64,000 bases of DNA, from assembly GCA_030323885.1 (NCBI GenBank), contig JASIRB010003264.1, forward strand, positions 1 through 64,000, written 5' to 3'. The stretch is from Branchipolynoe longqiensis. Its lineage: Eukaryota; Annelida; Polychaeta; Phyllodocida; Polynoidae. A program made the translations under genes and the position numbers. Positions 1 to 10,170 of the stretch are shown in pieces. Every line of letters begins with the position of its first letter. Position 1 is the stretch's first letter. The notes beneath the pieces are model-generated. The model had not been told where the DNA came from and searched no databases. It saw nothing but the letters and a program-made list of their open reading frames with translations.

Positions 1-2275
1 AGCCAATTTATCCTCATACTGCTTTTTTAGCCGAGCATGCAGGAGGCAAGCCAGGTTCACCTTGACCGAGTCAAGGCGGTTGAGGCAGAATGTAGCCATG
101 TCCCCGACAATGGCTTTCAGCAAGTCCATTGCTGCAGTAGAGTCCTCGCTGGAGTTGAGCTGCAGCGATTCCTGGACCTCAGGAGGTAGACAATCATACC
201 TCTCAATTAGCCGCCTCTTAGACGAGTCGGTCAATTCCGGGGGGAAGGGACTCCCCTCGGCGGCGGCGGGGATGCGCTCGTCCGCAGCAGTACTGATCTG
301 AGTGGCCCGTCTTTTTAAGTCGCGGCGGACCACTGGAGTGATGGTTCCCACTGTAGATAACGTGGGATCCACTGGATGCGCGGGAATGTGCCTGGAATGA
401 ACAGTCCGGCTTGTGGCAGGTGGAGCTGCTGTTGTAGCTGGCTGGGTAGGCGCGGTTCCTCCTGGAAGCGGGCGCCCTCAGCGATTTGCTCAGCCATTTT
501 AACCAGAGGCGGGCCGGGCCGTCTACGTCCGTCAAAGCTGCGGCATATGAAGTCCCGGCCTCTATTTTCTCCGCCACGAAAGGGCGGGGAGCACGGTAAT
601 CCGGGCGGCCTCTGCGATTTCGCGGGCGACCGGGACCATACGGACGAGAAGTTGACGGCGGAACGGGAATACCCGCCTCCCCGTCCATGGATTGCTGTAG
701 ACGGCGGTGGACTCTGGAGAAGAAGAACTTCTCTTTGATGGTCTCCCCGCCGTAAATACACACTGCCAGAGTGTGCTCATGTTGGGGCAGCCGCAAGGTT
801 TCCGCAGATCCCTGACGTCCCCGCTGGCATAGGAGTTCTGGCTGGTAAGTGAACCGACACCGGTCTGCCACTGAAGGGTCCTTAGCTATGCGAGCCAGCA
901 ACGCAATGACCGATTGGTCGCGTCGATGGCCGGTTCGCGCAAAGACTCCGAATGACAACAAATGCCGCAACATCAGACCCCTCCTTGGTGTCTCGAAGGG
1001 ATGTCCATTCGCCTTAGCAAAGGGACATGGAGTAGATTTGTGATCGTCGCACGACCACCTAGGCACAGTATATAAATGATCCTCACAAATATGATGAGCA
1101 AGGGTGTCCCAACGTTCAAAGTGACGTTTGGGGCTGGTAAGGTGAGAGGGCAGGGCGCTACCTCGTTGTAGACAATAACTACAAAATGCACACTTATCCT
1201 TAGGCCTGAAGGTATGCCTAACAAACTTAAGGTGGGCAATGTCGTCCAGTTGGTATTCTGGCCTATTGACACCACGTTTGGCAGTGATTAAGTCCGATAT
1301 TTGTTGGACATAAGGGTCGAGGCCGGTGTGGTCGTCATCAACCCAGTCCTCCGCGTCCGAGTCCCCGTTTGTATCATGGTTGATCGGAGGGAGACACAAT
1401 TTATTACGCCTTTTAGGCGTATCCGGTAGCATGTACATGATTAATGTACGGGAGGGTCGCGGGGGATCGAAGTATCTCTCTCCCATGACAGACTCCTGTA
1501 CCAAACCTAATTCGGCGGCTTTCCTGATAGGGTAGGCACCGATTGACTTCTTATTGAAGACACAATTTACCTCACTGGGATACCGGGGAGGGATAACAGC
1601 ATCTGGGATATCGCTATCCCATTTAAGCTCACCTTTCTCCAGACGGGCGAGACGGAGCGCCATCATGCCAAAGTCGGGATGATGAGACAAATCGACAGGA
1701 GGGGTCACCTCCTCCGCCTGTACGTCCTCCGCTGGAGCCTCTGCTTGTTGAGCAGGGGGTGCGCTCCTTGAAGAGTCTGTCGATGACCGGCTGTTGACGC
1801 GGTGATCGTCTAGGTTGCGGCCCAGTCGGTGACTGGGAACCACTAGCTGCAGCCGGCCGCATTTCCCGTTTGCCAGGAGACTGCGACACAGACGGCTGCT
1901 TTCTGTAAAGTCGATCAGAACTAGTAGGTTTAGTCGACTTACCTGGAGATGAGGTGGTAGGCTCATCTTCCACAATTAGGTCCTTAGGACGGCGTCCGGA
2001 GACAACAGTATAGCCTTCGTCCATCTCCATCGGGACGACGTGTGGGGCTGTAAAGTCACTGTCTGCCCAAGATTGAGACACAGGACATGATAAAGTAGTA
2101 TCGTCGGCCGGAGCCTCAGACACGTAACCCTCTGCGAGGGATAATTGAAATTCATTGCGGCGTGCCAGTCGATCACCCACATATTCTGTACTTCCCCGGT
2201 TAGGCCACAAAGGACGGGCAAGCAATCACTGTCGTCCGGCTCCGAGCCTGGACCGCTCTCTTGGGAGGTGGCCAT
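1..2275 (-). pseudogene. Unrecognised Cys/His-rich protein gene, frame-broken, 5' part; runs off the left edge
   Basis: I do not recognise this family. The minus-strand ATG at 2275 opens an acidic N-terminus. Coding then passes to a second frame (about 2225-1945), to a long frame (about 1940-500) and to a third frame (about 500-1) that is still open at base 1. The long frame has a Ser/Pro/Glu-rich stretch, then a Cys/His cluster at about 1192-1000 (CxxCxxC, a HHIC group, further Cys and His), then an Arg/Gly-rich basic tract (GRPRNRRGRP) near 640. The left-most part reads as helical, Leu-rich protein. A consensus GTAAGT at about 1945, with a CAG 40 nt on, would join the second and third frames in phase, but 40 nt is very short for an animal intron. 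The other breaks look like indels. The basic tract plus Cys/His cluster would suit a nucleic-acid-binding or Gag-like protein, which is inference only. Confidence 0.5.
1000..1195 (-). other. Putative zinc-binding Cys/His cluster in the 1-2275 gene
   Basis: Read on the minus strand, this part of the long frame holds CxxCxxC, then spaced His residues, HHIC, and further Cys and His over about 65 residues. The spacing is not a CCHC knuckle or a simple C2H2 finger. It also differs from the gag zinc motif of the YR elements in this window. Metal binding is inferred from residue content only. Confidence 0.4.
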
Positions 2276-3374
2276 CCCTGTGCCCAGTCACGTAAACGCG
2301 ACCAGGCCAGTGACAACCCCCACCTACCACTACAAACACTAAGTTCTACGAATAACCTACTAAAAAAAACGCCGAGGATGTTGGAACCCTTGGTTGAGCA
2401 GTCCTTAACCTGCCATAAGCGCGTACCCTCTTGCCAGTGGCAAGGGGCTCGAACCAACAGCCTCGGTAAATTTAGAGCAAAGGGTGGGTCGACATCCAGC
2501 GAGAACCAGATGACGACTGACTGAAAATACGGCCGGTTCCCACCGTGTGGTGCGGCAGCGCGTTCATTTAGACCGTCAACCAATGGCGAGGCCGCGTTTT
2601 GGCGGGAAACCGCTCGCGACCCGTGGGATGGCAGTGACGTAGGTCACAGAGAGCGTGGTCTCCAAGGCGACTAATCACGTAAACCCCCGATCGTCTGAAG
2701 CGAGGACATTAAATTTTAAAGGCGTGCTTTGGTGTTACTATATTAAAATTTATTAATGGGGTCTCCGTCTTTATTTCTTTTTGCATCGCATAAGATAATT
2801 AAGAGTACAGGGAGCGAGTAGGGGCACTATTCGCTTTACGGAGTGTACTACATTTCTTAGAATTTCTTGGTTCCAAAAAGGTTTGTCCAACTCGACCCGT
2901 TCGTGTTGTGATCAAAGCGTGTCCCTGTTTCTGGACTTTCTGTTTTTGTTTGATGACACCGCGAATATGGGTATCGGTAAGTTGGGACCCATGAATTTTT
3001 TTAAAGGTAATACGTTGTTCGCATATTTTAAGCGTAACAACGACCGATGGTTCATATCCCAGGAAACCACGGCCCTATTAAATGTCGTCGGTGGTTGAAT
3101 ATCATAAGATACATTCGATCACTCGCAAACGCTGAAACATTCGAAAATAAATGATGTAAGGTCTAATACAAAACAATAACAAGTTGGTACCCAGCGGGGC
3201 GGGGCGAACACTCGGGAACCAGCACACTCGCAAGCTTGTTACGGGTGCGAGGTATGCGGGTGTAATCAAAACACGTAGGCCACCAGCGGCATTCCTTCAG
3301 ACACCATTTGTTTACAAACGAGTCTAGTTCACCGCCCAACTACAACCGTTCGCTAACTCCTCACAGCCACCAAA
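2276..3374. promoter_or_regulatory. Intergenic region between two head-to-head genes
   Basis: About 1.1 kb separates the ATG of the minus-strand Cys/His gene (2275) from the ATG of the plus-strand SGNH gene (3375), so both promoters should lie here. No clear TATA box is placed correctly for either gene. The sequence is AT-rich at 2700-3180 and GC-richer at 3185-3300. A 71-codon ORF at 2883-3098 has no recognisable domain. A stretch near 2395-2460, ending in GGGGCTCGAACC, resembles a degenerate tRNA-type B box and may be an old SINE. Confidence 0.35.
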
Positions 3375-4314
3375 ATGAAGGTAGCCATCATAGCCGACTC
3401 GCGGGGCCGTGGGCTGGAGGTCCTCCTCAAGCGGCTGGCCCTGGAGCACGAGTATGTCGTGTCTACCAGCCCCGGGAAGGGGTACGTGGAGGCGATACGC
3501 CGGGCCGTGCCCCAAATCCAGTGAGTACTATCTTTGACATTTTTCTACTGGCCCGCAGATCATACGATACAATTTACGTACCTGCTATCCTGCCATGAAC
3601 CCATCACCCACGAATATTCTGCGTGTACCCGGATATTTTATTGCGTACGTCAAATATGCGTACGTCTAATATGCGGATTGTTTCATTGCGACTTCCAGGC
3701 AATTCGGGCCCGAATACTGCATACTGATGGCAGGCATCTGCGACTTCACGGTGCGGCGCCAGGGGCGGGTCACCCTCCGCAGCACGAGACCGCTCGACAT
3801 CTACTGCGGCCTTTGCGACGAGCGGGCGGAATCCGTCCGCCTACTGCGGGCAGTTTACGGGGGGCAGTACGCGTTCGCCACCGTCGCGGGGGTGAACCTC
3901 CGGGACTGTAATGACCCGCGGCGGCGCCGGATGACCCTCGCCCAGTATTGGGCCATGCGTGAGGAAGGGGTCCGGGATCACCCTGATCAGGTAAACCCTA
4001 TGGAATATATCCTGGGGTGGGAGATACGGGGACGTCCACTGCAATTTATATGATTATACATTTTTGCTTATGTTTTTATTTTACAGAACTTCCTGGACGC
4101 CATAATGGCCACGTACAATGAGTCAGTCGGCAACCGAAACCGACATAGTGGCGAGCCCACCGCTTGGCTGGGGGAGGTGGTGCACACCGGGGACCCCACC
4201 CACCCGGTGACCCGGTACGACCAGCTCCATGACGGGTGCCACGCCAACGCGATCACCCGGAAGCTGTGGGCTCAGAGGCTGATCACCTGTATCCGGGAGG
4301 TGACCCTGCGATGA
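3375..4314 (+). CDS. SGNH/GDSL-type hydrolase, three exons
   Basis: Exons 3375-3520, 3699-3990 and 4087-4314 join to 666 nt (221 residues plus stop). Introns of 178 and 96 nt have GTGAGT/CCAG and GTAAAC/ACAG borders. The ATG sits in a good context (CCAAAATGA). SGNH-family blocks are in order: block I ADSRGRGLE near residue 8 (nucleophile Ser), block III-like MAGICD (Cys where Asn is usual), and block V HDGCHAN near the C-terminus (catalytic Asp and His). The Ser-Asp-His triad is therefore complete. There is no signal peptide, so it is probably intracellular. Members of the fold are esterases, lipases or acyl-hydrolases; the substrate cannot be told. SGNH domains also occur in some retroelements, and this one lies between a Gag-like gene and a Gypsy element, so host gene and mobile cargo both remain possible. 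All three exons are uninterrupted, unlike the neighbours. Confidence 0.8.
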
Positions 4315-5098
4315 CTGTCGCATGATTCTCTCTCCTCTCTCTTTTTTTTTTTATGTATATAATTTTATTGGTTTTGTAGGTGTTCGGACCATTTACTTAC
4401 ATTTTTGAAAAAGACGAATAATAATAAAAAAATAGCAGAGATAAAACCCTGGCGTCACAGTTTTTATAACATTTGGGTTTGATTATTATTTTTATTTTTA
4501 TTACGTGCGCCCGGTATTATGTGTGTGCCCGTTCTTTTCCTGATTTTATATGGGTTTGTATTATTTGACAAGCAGTCTAGTGGTATTCTAAAGTCCCGTA
4601 CCTACCGTTCAGGGCCACTGTGGTATTGGTATGAATCATTAGTGAGACGTTAATTTTACTAGGTCCATCCCTCGATTTCTTTTATATGCATGCGTACTAT
4701 TTAATAACCTTGCTAGGGATATTGGAATTAAGGTATCGACGGTTGGTTTGGTATGCATATTTCGTTATACATTAATTTATTACGTCATCCCTTTATTGAT
4801 TTTATGCGAATTGTAGTATCTAATAACCTTGTTAGGGATATTTTGAATTAACGTATCCACTGTTTTTAGTGTGAGTATCAACATGCAGGATCATTATTTA
4901 AATATATCGGCCGTTTGCCATCATACGGTTACCCTGGCAGCAAGCCCAAATTGGAACTGCGGGTCCTCGTATGATCAATGGAGTCCATAGTGGGTATAAT
5001 ATTTTAGTATTATATTTGGTTTTCATACAAACTCACACTGAGACTACAGCGTGGGAAACACATAGCGTGGGACATAAGCGGCGTTCTTTGTTTCAAGT
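4315..5098 (+). other. 3' flank of the SGNH gene: polyA signal and a tandem duplication
   Basis: AATAAA lies at 4423-4428, about 110 nt past the stop, in an AT-rich stretch. Within 4669-4900 a block of about 80 bp occurs twice with a period near 119 bp, marked by TAATAACCTTG at 4702 and 4821. No gene was recognised. No LTR matching the far side of the neighbouring Gypsy element was seen here. Confidence 0.5.
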
Positions 5099-5392
5099 TC
5101 AACCGTCACTCGGCCCCGCTATCAGCTCCTCCTGGGGGGCAGGGGTCGACAGCTGGGGCGCCTCAGAAGTTTGAGCCTTATCGGCGGTGGTAATTAATCC
5201 CCCACCTCCGCCCCCCGCAGGAGTGCGGGCGGTGTAGGGTTTCAAGCGACCCGTGTTAGATTTACGAGCCCGTAATTGGGCAGTTCGGATTACAACCGTC
5301 GTATCAGATATGACTTCGCAGACTTCCCACGGTCCATCCCAGTTTGGCGCCAATTTAATATTCGCCGTTGGCTCATGATATCGTAATACCAT
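5099..5392 (-). pseudogene. pol: Gypsy integrase C-terminal domain
   Basis: This 97-codon frame shows the usual C-terminal pattern of Gypsy integrases: VLRYHEPTANIKLAPNWDGPWEV, a V(V)IRTAQL strand and a Leu-Lys-Pro motif, followed by a Gly- and Pro-rich tail that ends at 5099. The domain contacts DNA. It marks the 3' end of pol; a 3' LTR would be expected soon after but none was recognised. Confidence 0.75.
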
Positions 5393-5444
5393 GTCGCCTA
5401 CTTTAAATCTAGGGAAGTCAGCATTACCATATGAATTTTGTTTC

Positions 5445-5921
5445 TCAGAATGCTTTTCCCCGTATTATTACGTACCCTTCCATATGCATTGTGGAAACAA
5501 CACTCCAGCCATCTGATGAAAGCTGGTGTACAGGGGTCAGCAGAGGGTTTGTGCAACACTCCAAATTGTAAGTCACAAGGCAGGCGTAACTCCTCTCCAA
5601 ACACCAAGGTATTAGGGGTAAGCCGGCGGCCGCGTGTACGGTGCAGTTGTACGCATGTGCTACATATTTGGCCTGTAAATCCCAATCGCTTTGATCTTCA
5701 TTCACCATACAAGCCAAAGCAGAAATTAGGGTTCTATTAAATCGTTTGACTAACCCATTTGATCTGGGACAGTAGGGGTTGGTGCGGGTCTTATGGCAGC
5801 CTATGAGTAAAAGCATATACTGGAATAACTCCGCCTCAAACTCTCTACCTTGGTCCGAGTGTAAGGAAATTGGGGCACCAAAGATGAGCACCCAATTGTC
5901 AACTAAAGCTTGTGCCGCCAC
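5445..5921 (-). pseudogene. pol: Gypsy integrase core fragment, catalytic Glu changed
   Basis: This piece holds the second half of the integrase DDE core. SLHSDQGREFEAELF carries the second Asp, and SNGLVKRFNRTL is the third block, where family members have NGLVERFNRTL, so the catalytic Glu is Lys here. The first Asp block is absent (see the preceding piece). Downstream the reading moves to another frame (5685-5398) with NTLVFGEELRLPCDL, a normal Gypsy integrase block. The integrase is inferred to be inactive. Confidence 0.82.
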
Positions 5922-5934
5922 AGCTGCAGTTTTA

Positions 5935-6615
5935 TTACCTAACGGGTAGACTTGTACATATTTTGTATATGGTTACACATTTAGGGCAGGAACGAACCCA
6001 ATCGCATACTCTCGTGTTCATGCCAGGCCAATAATACCTCGCACGCAATTTGTCCAGAGTTCTTTCTCGACCAAAGTGCGCCGACGTCTTATGGCAGTGG
6101 CAGAACGTTAATACATCTTCTCGTAGAAGAAAAGGGATAATAATCTGTTGGTGCATCGTCAGTGTAGCACTATCAAGCGCATTCCTACACAACAACCCAT
6201 CCACCAGTACTAATTGCTCCCATTGATTTAGTAAATTAATAGTTTCTGTATTTTCTGCACTGGTGAGATCTCTAGGCGGTCTCACCTTGTGCTGTTTCAA
6301 CAATGTTATTACTGCTGAGCAGGTATTGTCATTTGCTTGCGCTTGACGGATCTCGGTCTGTGACCAGAAATTCAAATTGCTTTCAATCTCCGTGCTATGA
6401 CCCAAGGAGGCGACCACTGCCGTGTGTGCCCCACAGTCCTCGCATTCTGGTATTCCACAACGACGGACGGGAATGCGGCTCAGTGCGTCAGCATTAATAT
6501 GTTGAGGACCCGGCCGATAGGTAATTTGCGTGTTGGTGAGGCCAAACTCGGAGAGCCAGGCCAACCAACGTCCTATCATACCCTCTGCCTCTTTGAAATT
6601 TAATAACCACTTCAA
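5935..6615 (-). pseudogene. pol: Gypsy pol, RNase H end and integrase zinc domain
   Basis: This frame begins with the end of RNase H, including the ADALSRI motif, and continues to the integrase N-terminal HHCC domain: HCHKTSAHFGRERT, RARYYWPGM and SCPKC. It then runs into unrelated sequence and a stop. The next frame starts past the position where the first catalytic Asp of the integrase core should be. About 60 residues of the core are therefore missing between this piece and the next. Confidence 0.85.
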
Positions 6616-7451
6616 TGAGTGGTGGTCAGCCGAATCTGGAATTCAGCATCCCAGAAATAATGCCGCCACTTCTTGGTATAAATGACAATTGCCATTAATT
6701 CCCTTTTAGTGGTGCAATATCGCCGTTGACAGGCGCTTAACCGGTTGCTGGCAAAGGTAATGGGTACTTCTACCTCATCCTGTAGCTGACTCAACGCGCC
6801 GGCTATGGCAAATGCACCCGCGTCAGTATCCAGGATAAATTGCCCGACTGGCCTAGGATAGCCTAATACGGGCGTAACTATAAACAGCCGTTTTAACTCA
6901 AGGAATGCCTGGTCCTGAGGTATACCACAGTCAAAGGCTTGCGTGCTCACGTTAGCCATGTCCTGTATGGGGACGACTACTTCAGCAAATTTAGGAATAA
7001 AGTCTCGATAATATGAGGCAAATCCAATCAAACTATTAGTCTCTTTAGGAGACTTAGGCGCAGGCCAATTTGTAATAGCCTCCACCTTTCGCGGGTTGGC
7101 CTTAATGCCTTGCCCTGATACAATACGGCCCAAATACTCTGTTTCTCGGCGAAACAAATTGCATTTAGACGGTTTGAGTTTAAGTTTATATTTACGAAGC
7201 CTAAGGAAAACTTCCCGTAAATTGTTGCGGCACTTACTGACAGTGTCGCCAAATATAATGATGTCGTCTAAATATACTAAACAGTGTGTAAATAACAAAC
7301 CATTTAACATCTCAGCCATAATTTTTTCAAAGGTAGCAGGTGCATTACAAAGACCGAAAGGCATTACCTTCCACTCGCAGTTTTCTCCCGGTCCTCGTCC
7401 TGCATTGCAACTTGATGTTATCCAGATTGAAGGTCCAATGTGCAGAACCAC
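6612..7451 (-). pseudogene. pol: Gypsy pol, reverse transcriptase fingers/palm and RNase H
   Basis: This frame continues RT after a break near 7430. It has the MPFGLCNAPATFEKIM block, the catalytic YLDDIIIF with both Asp present, and YLGRIVSGQGI, then the connection and the RNase H start (DTDAGAFAIAGALSQ). RNase H residues TTKRELMAIV follow. The frame ends at about 6612 and RNase H resumes in another frame. Catalytic residues are kept although reading is broken on both sides. Confidence 0.88.
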
Positions 7452-8970
7452 TTATTTCCTCCAAGGCTATCCAGGCTCTCATCTATGCGTGGTAAAGGGT
7501 ACGCATTCTTGCGGGTCATCGCATTTAATTTGCGGTAGTCGATGCAAAACCGCCACGTCCCATCCTTCTTGGTAACCAAGTGGACCAGCGAACTGTAAGG
7601 ACTTTTGCTGTCCGTAATAATTCCGGCGGCCAGCATTTTGGCCACCTCGTCTTCCAAGGCCTGCTTCTTGGCATCCATTAACCGGCGGTACGGGATCCTA
7701 AACGGGGCATTGTCACCAATGTCTATATGGTGTTGCACCACATCGGTCCAGCCCAATTTAGCATCCGGCCTCACGAATATATCACAAAATTCGAATAGGA
7801 ATTCTGCAATTTTCATTTTATCTGTCTTATGATCCAGATGCGTGGCCTCGGCCATGGACAGTATGAAATCAGGGATTTGCGGTAACCCGTCAAATTGATT
7901 CCTGTCTACTGAAAACACGGGTTCCGGGGATCCGCCAAATCCCTGCACCCCGCGTTCTCTTTTCAGTAGGTCAAATACCAGGGCAGCCATTGGGCTGTCG
8001 ATGGCTCCATGTGATCTGGCCTCTGCCGCGTTACCAATGGTTTGGCCTCGCGACAAATGAACCAAGTCATCTGTAGTGTTACAGAGAGGTAAGACTGCAC
8101 CTTTTGATTTAATAATCAAGGATGGTGCCGCCGTGATCCCTAGGGCATCGAGTATTTCCGGGTCGGGTTCAATTAAACACTGACCTTCCCCGTCCATCTG
8201 CCTGGTGGCAATTAAGGCAGCGACCATTTGGTGAGCGGCTATCGTCACATCCTCAGCCAGATATGCGAGGCCGCAATCTGTCCTGAGTTGGCAATGTGTG
8301 ACTAAATTATAGGGTTTCAATACCTCAAAGAGCCCATTATGCAGGGTTAGGCTGGCTTCATAAAACGACATCCAGCCACTCCCCAATATACCGTCTTCGG
8401 GTATATCAACTATTAAGACCGATGAGTGAAAGACCTGGTTGGCGATACCCAATGGTATGTCGGTGCACCCAAATTGTGGGATCACCAAGCCAGTAACACT
8501 CAATGGTCTAACGTCTGACACCAAATTGCGGGTGTTTAAATTAAGGTCATCAAAGAATTGTTTCCCTATCACAGACATAGCGGCGCCCGTATCGATAAGG
8601 ACAAACCCTTTGGAGCCTCTAATATTGATGGGGATATACCATCTTTTCCCGTTGAGTGGGAAAATATCAGTGACAAACCTGTCTCGCTTACCCACAACGT
8701 GTAAGTCCAGACCGGTGTAATCCATGCACACATCGGGCTCGCTATCACTCACATTTTGCGAGCATAGCGACCGCATACCCGCCAAGAAAACCTGGCGGAC
8801 ATTTAGTGCTGAGCAGGTGGATGTCAAGGTAGAGCCTGAGGATAGGCACAATGCTGTCGAGTGATTGTGCAATGGGGTCTTAGCACAACATTCGACCGTT
8901 GCACTTGGAAGCTTACCAGGTGATACCGTAGCTAGCAACACTCCCGGCGTTGCAGCTAGTGCTAATTTAA
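7418..8970 (-). CDS. pol: Gypsy pol, aspartic protease and start of reverse transcriptase
   Basis: The frame is open from the TTTAAAT shift site (8971) for about 515 codons. It contains the retropepsin active site VLIDTGAAMSVIG at about 8600 and, towards its end, the first RT blocks: YRRLMDAKKQALEDEVAKML, a KKDGTWRFCIDYRKLN block, and FCTLDLQSG with the first catalytic Asp. The frame breaks at about 7420 and RT continues in another frame. The protease processes Gag and Gag-Pol, and RT copies the RNA. The D-T-G-A motif is intact. Confidence 0.9.
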
Positions 8971-8971
8971 A
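8962..8971 (-). promoter_or_regulatory. gag-pol -1 programmed frameshift site (TTTAAAT then TAG)
   Basis: In the gag frame the codons are TTA AAT TAG preceded by T: a U UUA AAU heptamer of the canonical X XXY YYZ type, placed directly before the gag stop. A -1 shift enters an open frame that leads without a stop into the protease. This matches how many retroelements make Gag-Pol. A downstream stem or pseudoknot was not modelled. Confidence 0.75.
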
Positions 8972-10164
8972 TATGCCCCATTCTCAATGAACTCTGCCCC
9001 GGAGGGCGATTGGGTGGGCAGGGCCGCAATATTTTTGCCTTTGGCTGTAATTAACCTGGCCAGTAAGGCCACATTATGGTTGGAGTTGTCACGACCTTCG
9101 CAGTCCCCCTCCAACATAGCCTGTTCAATGGAACGCGTCTTGGTATGAGGGCATTTGGATGCCATATGCCCAAAACCTCTACATCTATAGCACTCGGTAT
9201 CTGGTGTTATTACGCGAGGTCTATTATTGGGGTTCCTTTGGAACGGCCCGGAGGACCTTCCCTGGTACCCAGAATTGGATTGCTGGTGTTTGCCATGCCA
9301 GTCCCCTTTTCCGGGGTAATTAGCGGCGCGATCGTTATTTGGCCTCGCGCCCTGTCCGTGAAACGCGCTTATGTCCATGTTTTGGTCACCATATTCAGGC
9401 TCAGATGTGGCGCTGGTGATCCCGGCCACCCCGCGTCTAGCTGGGATAATACGGGCTTTCGCAGCATGGTCTCGCAGCATTTGATATATATCCTCCATGG
9501 TATGTCTAGCAGGGGACCATTGTTTAATAATTATGTCGCGTTCTTCGCGGTCTCGCAGACCATTAATGAACACGGCCACAGTTTTGCGAGCAATTAGGTC
9601 TCGTGACATGCCGCAGCCTAGCCCGGCTTTTTTGGCTTCCGACTCGAGCAGCATACCATAATAAATGGAATTTGCGGGGTCGGTAGGCCTTTGGAAGCGC
9701 TTCTCAAAGAGCTCCCATTTAGATAGGGGGTCCAACCCCTTAAACTGCCAAGCCAAAGCTTCAACCAGCTCATCTAAGGTGTCACAGTCGTCCTGCTCCC
9801 ACCTGTCTACCACTAGTTGGCCCGGGCCGTCCTGCAGTAAATGTAATAGGCGTGTCAGCGCGGTGGTTTCATTCCACCGGTTCGCGGACATCGCCTTACT
9901 AAATTTCTCCCACCAGGTATCCCACTCCTGGTGGATACCATCGAAGGGAGGCACCTCCACAGCACGAACCCTTGCGGGCTGGTACTGTTCCTGGACACTA
10001 ATATTGCGGTCCCGTAAATGCATGGACCGACTTACGGCCGAGGCACCAATCCCCGGGTTTATGTTTGAGGCCTCCATCACCGCCCGGCGAATCGCGGGGT
10101 TGGATCGGATAATGGCCTGTTCCTCGTTCGTAAAACTATAAGTAGCATAGGAGTTGACATTCAC
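8962..10164 (-). CDS. gag: Gypsy gag, capsid and nucleocapsid ORF
   Basis: This ORF of about 400 codons has a capsid-like middle region (Trp-rich, WDTWWEKF, then helical segments) typical of Ty3/Gypsy Gag. Near the C-terminus it has one CCHC zinc knuckle, CYRCRGFGHMASKCP, preceded by an Arg/Asn/Gly-rich basic tract. The knuckle binds the RNA genome during particle assembly. The upstream end overlaps the N-terminal gag ORF in the -1 frame at GGGCCCG. The downstream end is TAG (8964-8962), immediately after TTTAAAT. Confidence 0.85.
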   Translation of the reverse strand: MNVNSYATYSFTNEEQAIIRSNPAIRRAVMEASNINPGIGASAVSRSMHLRDRNISVQEQYQPARVRAVEVPPFDGIHQEWDTWWEKFSKAMSANRWNETTALTRLLHLLQDGPGQLVVDRWEQDDCDTLDELVEALAWQFKGLDPLSKWELFEKRFQRPTDPANSIYYGMLLESEAKKAGLGCGMSRDLIARKTVAVFINGLRDREERDIIIKQWSPARHTMEDIYQMLRDHAAKARIIPARRGVAGITSATSEPEYGDQNMDISAFHGQGARPNNDRAANYPGKGDWHGKHQQSNSGYQGRSSGPFQRNPNNRPRVITPDTECYRCRGFGHMASKCPHTKTRSIEQAMLEGDCEGRDNSNHNVALLARLITAKGKNIAALPTQSPSGAEFIENGAYLN

Positions 10165-10170
10165 GGGCCC
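10161..10170 (-). promoter_or_regulatory. Candidate -1 frameshift site inside gag (GGGCCCG then TGA)
   Basis: In the ORF frame the codons are GGC CCG TGA preceded by G, which fits X XXY YYZ with X=G, Y=C, Z=G. A -1 shift reads GGG CCC GTG AAT and runs on through the rest of gag. G/C heptamers are weak slippery sites in known viruses, so a simple one-base indel is the competing explanation. Confidence 0.4.

Noticed and set aside
2883..3098. A 71-codon gene upstream of the SGNH gene
   Set aside because: No domain, no partner exon and ordinary length for chance in this region.
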